Positions 5,597-10,117 of a stretch of 10,117 nt of DNA are shown here, in pieces. The notes below the pieces were generated by a model, which had not been told where the DNA came from, did not search any database, and saw only the letters and a list, made by a program, of their open reading frames with translations. The DNA is from Dehalococcoidales bacterium (GTDB lineage Bacteria; Chloroflexota; Dehalococcoidia; Dehalococcoidales; Fen-1064). How positions within the stretch are numbered: the first letter of the stretch is position 1; each line of letters starts with the position of its first letter. The DNA is taken from positions 1 to 10,117 of the forward strand of contig JAQTPO010000074.1 of assembly GCA_028712845.1 (NCBI GenBank), in the 5' to 3' direction. A program made the position numbers and the translations under genes.

Positions 5597-7048
5597 TCAG
5601 GAGATAGAGTCCCGCCTTGCCCAGTAATCGACAAACTTCGATAGGGCAATTGCCGCCCGTTCCAGTGTCAGAAAAACAGGCATTCCCTGTTTCAGATAGA
5701 AATCAGCTGCACGCCGCCGTGCGCCTTCGGATTCGATGTAAGCCACGCCGTTAGATTCTTCGGGAAGTACCATAATTACCGGCTTGCCGAATTTATCACG
5801 GGCTTCTACCGGCACTTTTTGATTCTGCTGTATCATATTACCGTGCATCGATTCCTCTTTGTTTCCGGATGACACGTTGGATAGTTCAATTTCACTGACG
5901 AGGAGCGCATCGATATCGGTGTCGGTAAAAACGGTCTCCATGACCGCTTTCAGCATCGATGGCGTCGGGAAAGGACTACCGACATCGACCGGATTGCGCG
6001 CGCTGGAGCCCTGCGCCGGAACAATTCCTAATAGTTTCTGCTGTAATTCGCGCGGGAAAACCGGCAGGGGGATTTTAGCCTTTTCGAAAGAATCTGCCGC
6101 TGCTACTCCAATACCGCCGCCGCCACCTACAACACAGAATTTCCGCCCTTTGATTGGCGGCAGGTGTAAAAAGGCAAGTGTAGCATCCATCAGCTCATCC
6201 AGCCCGTTCACACTGACTGCTCCGGACTGTTTGAAAAGAGCTTCCCAGACCTGCGCGGCACCGCTCAAGGAGGCAGTGTGAGATTTCACAGCATGAGCGC
6301 CGCCCTCGGTCAAGCCGCCTTTCCAGAGAATCACCGGCTTGACTCTGGTAACCTTCTTTATAAGTTCAAAAAACCTTGGTCCGTTTTTTACCCCCTCGAT
6401 ATAGCCGATGATGATTTTTGTTTCAGGGTCTTCATAAAAATATTCCAGTAAATCACACTCATTTATGTCAGAGGCATTGCCGTAGCTGACAAGCTTGCTG
6501 AAACGGATACCCAATCCATCGGCGCGGCGTGGAATCCTGATACCGAACCCGCCGCTTTGGCTGATGCATCCCACAGCGCCGCTTTCTTTAGAGAGTGTTT
6601 CTCCAGGTGGAATAGTCAGACCGCCGCGCGGGCAGTAAACGCCGAAACAATTCGGCCCGATAACTCGTATCCCTTTAGCGGCAGTTGCTGCAATCGTTTT
6701 TTCCATTTGCACGCCTGCTTCATCGCGTTCGCTAAAACCGGCGGTGATAATCTGTGCGCCTTTAATCCCTTTCTTCAGGCAATCCTCCAGTACCTTGGGC
6801 ACTGCCGGTGCGGGCACCAGAATGGTGGCAAAGTCAACCGGTTCTGGAATATCTAAGACATTCGGGTATGCTTTCATCCCGAAGATTTCCGATTCCTCAC
6901 GGTTAATGGGGAAAAATTTGCCTTTGTAGCCAAAGGTGATTTGAGCTTTAATAAATCTACCACCGAATTTGCTTAAGCTGTTGGAAGCACCGATGACCGC
7001 ATGTGTTCCGGGGGAAAAAATTGGGGCAAACTCTTCTAATTTATTCAA
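5597..7048 (-). CDS. acyl-CoA synthetase (ADP-forming) alpha chain
   Basis: A 483-residue protein like the alpha subunit of ADP-forming acetyl-CoA synthetase, which makes ATP from ADP, phosphate and acyl-CoA. The CoA-binding Rossmann domain comes first (VIGASNSLSKFGG, 18-30; GPNCFGVY, 131-138). The succinyl-CoA-ligase-like domain follows (ISQSGGFG, 162-169), then a third flavodoxin-like domain with VVGGGGGIGV and a C-terminal segment with PVIMVLPEE. H257 in KSHTASLSG sits where the family has its phosphorylated histidine. The ATP-grasp (beta) part is absent: neither fused nor next door. It could pair with a beta chain elsewhere or act on another acyl group. The start is TTG with AAGGA nine bases upstream; an ATG within that site is out of frame. 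Promoter at 7112-7141. Confidence 0.88.
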   Translation of the reverse strand: MNKLEEFAPIFSPGTHAVIGASNSLSKFGGRFIKAQITFGYKGKFFPINREESEIFGMKAYPNVLDIPEPVDFATILVPAPAVPKVLEDCLKKGIKGAQIITAGFSERDEAGVQMEKTIAATAAKGIRVIGPNCFGVYCPRGGLTIPPGETLSKESGAVGCISQSGGFGIRIPRRADGLGIRFSKLVSYGNASDINECDLLEYFYEDPETKIIIGYIEGVKNGPRFFELIKKVTRVKPVILWKGGLTEGGAHAVKSHTASLSGAAQVWEALFKQSGAVSVNGLDELMDATLAFLHLPPIKGRKFCVVGGGGGIGVAAADSFEKAKIPLPVFPRELQQKLLGIVPAQGSSARNPVDVGSPFPTPSMLKAVMETVFTDTDIDALLVSEIELSNVSSGNKEESMHGNMIQQNQKVPVEARDKFGKPVIMVLPEESNGVAYIESEGARRRAADFYLKQGMPVFLTLERAAIALSKFVDYWARRDSIS

Positions 7049-7104
7049 TATCTACCATCCTTTCGAATAACCGCCAATGTGAGAAGTTTCTTAAGATATC
7101 TAAT

Positions 7105-7149
7105 AAAGTAAATAATACTCGCTAAATATTGGTGCGGTCAATTTACTTT
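7105..7149. repeat. 9-bp inverted repeat bracketing a promoter
   Basis: AAAGTAAAT (7105-7113) and its exact complement ATTTACTTT (7141-7149) are separated by 27 bases. One arm reaches into the -10 box and the start site; the other touches the -35. This is a plausible pair of operator half-sites for a repressor of the downstream operon. Confidence 0.5.
7112..7141 (-). promoter_or_regulatory. promoter of the acyl-CoA synthetase/hydrolase operon
   Basis: TTGACC (7136-7141) and TATTAT (7112-7117) on the minus strand are 18 bases apart, each matching consensus at five of six bases. The leader to the TTG start would be about 55-60 bases. Confidence 0.6.
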
Positions 7150-7154
7150 TGTAG

Positions 7155-7204
7155 GGTTGGGTTTACAATCCGACCGCTCAGAACAGGCAGGTTTTAAACC
7201 TGCC
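7155..7204. repeat. two adjacent hairpins downstream of gmk
   Basis: GGCAGGTTT-T-AAACCTGCC (7186-7204) is a perfect 9-bp palindrome around one base. Ten bases to its left, 7155-7175 (from GGTTGGGTT to AATCCGACC) folds similarly when G-T pairs are allowed. Together they look like a compound extragenic repeat, with each unit a purine-rich arm plus its complement. They lie after the gmk stop and could protect or end the remA-gmk transcript, but no U-tract follows in either direction. Confidence 0.5.
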
Positions 7205-7253
7205 CCGGCGAAGTCTCAATAGAGGAGAATTGCCTTTCAGTAAGACGCCGTAA

Positions 7254-7892
7254 CTAAGGTAAGGTAATATCTCGCGATTTAACGCGACATTTTTCGGCAG
7301 TGATAATTGCCTTAATCTCATCTACCGCTAATCCAATACGGTCGGAATGATTGATGACGACATAGTCGAACATCGAAACCTGTTTTATCTCATCATCGGC
7401 GGCTTGAAGTCGTACTGCCAGTGTTGTTTGTGATTCCGTGTAACGTTTCGTCAATCTATCGGCGAGCTCTTCCCTGGATGGTGCCATCAGAAAAATGAAT
7501 ACTGCCTGAGGCACGATTTTCTTGATGCTTGCCGCTCCCTGCACATCGACTTTGACCATAATGTCGTTGCCCTGTTTTAATGCCTTTCGTATAGGCTCCT
7601 TGGGTACACCGTACCAGTTGTTATAGACACTAGCCGATTCCAGTAGTTCATTATTTTCTAATAAGTTCTGGAATTCATTTTTGCTGACAAAGTGGTAGTC
7701 CACATCATTTTTCTCATTGAAACGGCGCGGTCTGGTAGTCATCGTGGTCACAAATTTGAAGTTCGGGCTGGATTTCTTGAGATAATTAAGGACGGCGTCT
7801 TTGCCCACACCAGATGGACCTGAGAGAACAATAAGCAAAGGTTTTCCTGAAAATTCAGGGCTGCGGCTGCTTTTTGGTGAATTGTCTCCCAT
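7254..7892 (-). CDS. gmk: guanylate kinase
   Basis: A 212-residue cytosolic enzyme that phosphorylates GMP to GDP with ATP, needed for GTP, dGTP and nucleotide salvage. The P-loop GPSGVGKD is at 25-32 after the strand LLIVLS. The GMP-binding block TTMTTRPRR, the DYHFVSKNEF motif, the YGVPKEPI segment and VKVDVQGAASIKK follow in the standard order. The lid has RLTKRYTES. Length is usual for bacterial Gmk, with a 17-residue polar N-terminal extension before the core. GKD in place of the commoner GKG or GKS does not alter the Walker lysine (K31). The gene starts six bases after the remA stop, so the two are co-transcribed. No rpoZ follows, unlike the order in many Firmicutes. Confidence 0.97.
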   Translation of the reverse strand: MGDNSPKSSRSPEFSGKPLLIVLSGPSGVGKDAVLNYLKKSSPNFKFVTTMTTRPRRFNEKNDVDYHFVSKNEFQNLLENNELLESASVYNNWYGVPKEPIRKALKQGNDIMVKVDVQGAASIKKIVPQAVFIFLMAPSREELADRLTKRYTESQTTLAVRLQAADDEIKQVSMFDYVVINHSDRIGLAVDEIKAIITAEKCRVKSRDITLP

Positions 7893-7898
7893 TAATAC

Positions 7899-8174
7899 CT
7901 ATTCTTCCTCTGATATTGGTTTTGGTGAACCTGTTTGTAGTCTGCCGGCGATGGTATCCGGTGCAAGCGCTGCCAGGATGACATGTCCGCTATCGGCGAT
8001 AATGACGGCTTTGGTCCGTCTGCCATTGGTCATATCGATGAGCAACCCTTTATTTCTGCCGTCCTGCACCGTGCGCTTGGTCGGCGCGGAATTTGGGGAA
8101 GCGATGGCGATGACTCTGTTCATCGCCAGCATATTATTAAATCCAATATGTACTAATTCAATTCCCATTCCCAT
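7899..8174 (-). CDS. remA: RemA-like regulatory protein (DUF370)
   Basis: A 91-residue member of the RemA/DUF370 family. In Bacillus, RemA is a DNA-binding activator of matrix and osmoprotection genes; the role elsewhere is largely unstudied. The family signature is clear: [19 protein letters not shown], then [10 protein letters not shown], then [28 protein letters not shown]. The C-terminus ([20 protein letters not shown]) is short and acidic. GAGGTG stands six bases before the first ATG; a second in-frame ATG two codons later is less well placed. It is the first gene of a remA-gmk pair. remA next to gmk is a common arrangement in several phyla. I use the symbol by family; matrix control in this organism is not implied. 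Confidence 0.93.
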   Translation of the reverse strand: MGMGIELVHIGFNNMLAMNRVIAIASPNSAPTKRTVQDGRNKGLLIDMTNGRRTKAVIIADSGHVILAALAPDTIAGRLQTGSPKPISEEE

Positions 8175-8242
8175 GTCTACACCTCAATCTGGTTTCGATT
8201 GTATAATTACCTGTCCAGCAACGATAAATTTAATATATTGCT

Positions 8243-8271
8243 ATAATATACTTTTTAAGGGCGATAGACAA
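8243..8271 (-). promoter_or_regulatory. candidate remA-gmk promoter
   Basis: On the minus strand TTGTCT (8266-8271) and TATTAT (8243-8248) are 17 bases apart, matching consensus at four and five of six positions. This would give a leader of about 60 bases to the remA ATG. The surrounding sequence is AT-rich, so chance matches are likelier than at the other promoters. Confidence 0.4.
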
Positions 8272-8310
8272 CTCTCTGTGTTAGCGTCCCACTACCTAAA
8301 TAGTGCTATG

Positions 8311-8341
8311 GGTCTCTAAGCATATACAGCCCGGTCTCTAA
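8311..8341 (+). promoter_or_regulatory. direct repeat upstream of the sudB promoter
   Basis: GGTCTCTAA occurs at 8311-8319 and again at 8333-8341, 22 bases apart, about two turns of the helix. Both lie upstream of the -35 at 8365, where an activator would bind. Just before them, CACTA-CCTAAA-TAGTG (8290-8305) is a small inverted repeat. Apart from these, the promoters and the sudB leader, the 246-base gap 8175-8420 shows no gene. Confidence 0.35.
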
Positions 8342-8364
8342 TCCAATTTGCTTACGGACTTTAC

Positions 8365-8393
8365 TTGACGCCAGATAAAAAATACTGAATAAT
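8365..8393 (+). promoter_or_regulatory. promoter of the sudBA-like operon
   Basis: TTGACG (8365-8370), 17 bases, then AATAAT (8388-8393): five of six matches in each box. The start site would fall near 8400, before either possible sudB start codon. Confidence 0.6.
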
Positions 8394-8420
8394 GAAAAAA
8401 GGTACTAAGGCTGTTTTTTA

Positions 8421-9278
8421 TTGAATTTTGGGGTAAATAAACTGTATAAAATACTAACAGCGAAAACTCTGGTTCCAAACATTCATCTATTCAAGTTCGA
8501 TGCGCCACGTATTGCACGTAAAGCTAAAGCAGGTCAGTTTGTTGTCCTGATGAAAGATGAGAATGGTGAGCGTATTCCTCTTACTGTCGCTGATAGTGAT
8601 GCAAAGACAGGCACGCTGACTATCGTCTTTATGGAAGTGGGCAAAACTACCCGCGAGCTCGGTCTCCTGAAGACCGGCGATTCAATTATGAGTTTGACGG
8701 GACCGCTTGGATTGCCCACTCACATTGAGAAATACGGCACTGTAGTTTGTGTTGCCGGTGGCTTTGCCGTTGCCCCCGTTATGCCGATTGCCAGGGCAAT
8801 GAAACAGGCGGGCAATAAAGTCATTTCCATTTTAGGGGCGCGCAGTAAGGAACTTCTTTTTTGGGAAGATGAACTGCGCAGTGTCAGTGATAAATTGATA
8901 GTCACCACGGATGATGGGACTTATGGGCGAAAAGGACTGGTAACTGAACCGCTTAAAGAGTTGCTTGAGAGCGAGAAAGTTAATCTGGTTGTTGCCATCG
9001 GGCCCAGTGTGATGATGAAATTCTGTACGAAAACAACTCAGCCGTTCGGCGTAAAAACAATCGTCAGCCTGAACCCGATTATGGTTGACGGCACCGGAAT
9101 GTGCGGGTGCTGTCGGGTGGTGGTCGGCGGGCAAACCAAGTTTGCCTGTGTAGATGGGCCTGATTTTGACGGACATCAAGTGGATTGGGACTTACTGGCG
9201 GCGCGTCAGCGCACCTATCTCACGGAAGAAAAACAAGCCCTGGAAAACTGGCAGTGCCAGTGCGGCAAACATTCTTAA
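8421..9278 (+). CDS. SudB/NfnA-like ferredoxin:NADP+ reductase subunit
   Basis: A 285-residue flavoprotein of the dihydroorotate-dehydrogenase electron-transfer type, the small subunit of NfnAB/SudAB enzymes that exchange electrons between NAD(P)H and ferredoxin. The FAD-binding barrel includes ERIPLTVAD (50-58). The NAD(P) domain begins at VVCVAGGFAVAPVMP (108-122) and has ILGARSKELLFWEDEL. The [2Fe-2S] region is VDGTGMCGCCRV through FACVDGP, with C228, C231, C243 and nearby D223 as likely ligands; C230 is an extra cysteine. The C-terminus ends in CQCGKHS. No ATG is near the start: an in-frame stop lies at 8406-8408, leaving TTG at 8421 or CTG at 8442. The CTG gives the usual family beginning (MYKIL) and has GGGG seven to eight bases upstream. 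The longer form is listed. The partner gene follows 21 bases after the stop, in the same frame. Confidence 0.93.
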   Translation: MNFGVNKLYKILTAKTLVPNIHLFKFDAPRIARKAKAGQFVVLMKDENGERIPLTVADSDAKTGTLTIVFMEVGKTTRELGLLKTGDSIMSLTGPLGLPTHIEKYGTVVCVAGGFAVAPVMPIARAMKQAGNKVISILGARSKELLFWEDELRSVSDKLIVTTDDGTYGRKGLVTEPLKELLESEKVNLVVAIGPSVMMKFCTKTTQPFGVKTIVSLNPIMVDGTGMCGCCRVVVGGQTKFACVDGPDFDGHQVDWDLLAARQRTYLTEEKQALENWQCQCGKHS

Positions 9279-9288
9279 CTTGAAACCT

Positions 9289-9293
9289 GGAGG
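9289..9293 (+). promoter_or_regulatory. ribosome binding site deciding an AUC start
   Basis: GGAGG stands six bases before the ATC at 9300. The next in-frame candidates are TTG at 9315 (21 bases away) and ATG at 9330 (36 bases away), both too far for this site. In-frame upstream codons between 9279 and 9299 offer no canonical start. Confidence 0.7.
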
Positions 9294-9299
9294 ACTGAC

Positions 9300-10117
9300 A
9301 TCGCTAAGCTTAATTTGAATCGAGTCGAAATGCCACGCCAGGAACCAAAGACTCGAGGTAAAAATTTCAAAGAAGTAGCCTTAGGTTATACTCCGGAAAT
9401 GGCGGCAGAAGAAGCCAGCCGTTGTATTCAGTGTCCCAAGCGGCCCTGCGTGAGCGGCTGTCCGGTTAATGTGGATATCCCCGAGTTTATCAAAGCGCTC
9501 CGCGACGGCAAAATGACGGATGCAGTAATAGCCCTCAAGGGCAAAAATGCTTTACCGGGTATCTGCGGGCGTGTGTGTCCTCAGGAAACTCAGTGCGAAG
9601 TCAAATGTACGCTCGCCAAGCAAAAAGCGCCTGTTGCTATCGGGCGGTTGGAGCGTTATGTTGCCGACTGGGAGCGGGAGCACAAGGCTGAAGTGCCTCC
9701 CGCGGCACCGTTATCCCCATCGACCGGTAAAAAAGTGGCTATAATCGGTTCGGGACCGGCAGGCTTAACAGCCGCCGCTGACCTTGCGAAAATGGGTCAC
9801 AGCGTTACGATGTTCGAGGCGTTACACGTGGGTGGCGGCGTACTGATGTACGGTATCCCCGAATTTAGATTACCCAAAGAGATAGTTCAGAATGAGGTCA
9901 ATTTTGTAAAGTCGTTGGGTGTGGAACTGGTGCTGGATGCAGTCATTGGTAAAATGGATACAGTCGATGAGCTTCTGACTAATGGTTATGATGCTGTTTT
10001 CCTCGGCACCGGCGCCGGTTTGCCGATGTTTTTGAATATACCCGGAGAAAACGCTAACGGTATCTATTCCGCCAATGAGTGGCTCACCCGCACCAACCTG
10101 ATGAAAGCTTATCTTTT
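9300..10117 (+). CDS. SudA/NfnB/GltD-like flavoprotein, 3'-truncated
   Basis: The large subunit of the NfnAB/SudAB type, related to the small subunit of glutamate synthase. It is open without a stop to the window end, giving 272 residues of an expected roughly 460-480. The N-terminal [4Fe-4S] module has cysteines at 42, 45, 50 and 54 (RCIQC, RPCVSGCPV) and at 89, 93, 99 and 103 (GICGRVCPQETQCEVKC), the standard spacing. The FAD Rossmann motif VAIIGSGPAGLTAA has its glycines at 150-155. GVLMYGIPEFRLPKEIV, a hallmark of this family, follows. With SudB it would form a cytosolic heterodimer transferring electrons among NADH, NADPH and ferredoxin, possibly by bifurcation. A GltD role is less likely beside a SudB-like gene. 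The reading AKLNLNRVEMPRQEPKTR after the ATC matches typical family N-termini, so the start appears to be AUC; an ATG at 9330 would lose the first ten residues. Confidence 0.92.
   Translation, partial: MAKLNLNRVEMPRQEPKTRGKNFKEVALGYTPEMAAEEASRCIQCPKRPCVSGCPVNVDIPEFIKALRDGKMTDAVIALKGKNALPGICGRVCPQETQCEVKCTLAKQKAPVAIGRLERYVADWEREHKAEVPPAAPLSPSTGKKVAIIGSGPAGLTAAADLAKMGHSVTMFEALHVGGGVLMYGIPEFRLPKEIVQNEVNFVKSLGVELVLDAVIGKMDTVDELLTNGYDAVFLGTGAGLPMFLNIPGENANGIYSANEWLTRTNLMKAYL

Noticed and set aside
5859..6281. 140-codon plus-strand frame within the acyl-CoA synthetase gene
   Set aside because: The opposite strand codes for a full family member; the frame is a low-complexity Ser/Pro-rich shadow with no ribosome site.
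7801..8319. 172-codon plus-strand frame across gmk, remA and the intergenic region
   Set aside because: It runs antisense to two well-conserved genes and into non-coding sequence, with no domain signal.
9084..9150. Extra cysteine (C230) in the SudB iron-sulfur motif, read as MCGCC
   Set aside because: The position between the two ligand cysteines is variable in this family, so an added cysteine there does not by itself suggest a different cluster.
8832..9179. 115-codon minus-strand frame within the SudB-like gene
   Set aside because: It is antisense to the NAD-binding and iron-sulfur regions, which are clearly conserved on the plus strand.
9547..9744. 65-codon plus-strand frame in the SudA-like gene
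   Set aside because: It is out of frame with the continuous SudA reading that carries both cysteine clusters and the FAD motif.

Overview
The window looks like a chromosomal segment of an anaerobic bacterium, most likely Chloroflexota of the Dehalococcoidia type. That placement is an inference from gene style: a RemA-like gene directly before guanylate kinase with a GKD P-loop, an NfnAB/SudAB-type flavoprotein pair, an ADP-forming acyl-CoA synthetase alpha chain, and dispersed intergenic hairpin repeats. No marker gene such as rRNA is present. Both ends cut through genes.

Positions 1-484 hold the end of a BrnT-like toxin and a CopG-type antitoxin. After a short repeat-bearing gap comes a complete mutS (617-3181), apparently alone and with little or no leader. 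Running back towards it is a VapBC toxin-antitoxin operon (3188-3884, minus) with a clear promoter and operator-like repeats, then a small orphan helical protein (3985-4182, minus) with its own promoter. From 4186 to 4399 there is a divergent control region with a repeat element, leading to a small three-helix membrane protein on the plus strand.

Positions 4803-7048 (minus) form a two-gene operon: an acyl-CoA synthetase (ADP-forming) alpha chain with its phospho-histidine, followed by a fumarylacetoacetate-hydrolase family enzyme. Its promoter is bracketed by a perfect 9-bp inverted repeat. Two hairpins lie between it and gmk. Positions 7254-8174 (minus) are remA-gmk. A divergent intergenic region then leads to the plus-strand pair at 8421-10117 (partial): SudB/NfnA-like and SudA/NfnB-like subunits, which together would move electrons among NADH, NADPH and ferredoxin.

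Most genes belong to known families. I see no CRISPR array, transposase, tRNA, rRNA or convincing rho-independent terminator, and no strong case for a wholly new system. The points most worth a second look are the apparent AUC start codon of the SudA-like gene, the promoter-bracketing inverted repeat, the dispersed repeats, and the orphan acyl-CoA synthetase alpha chain.
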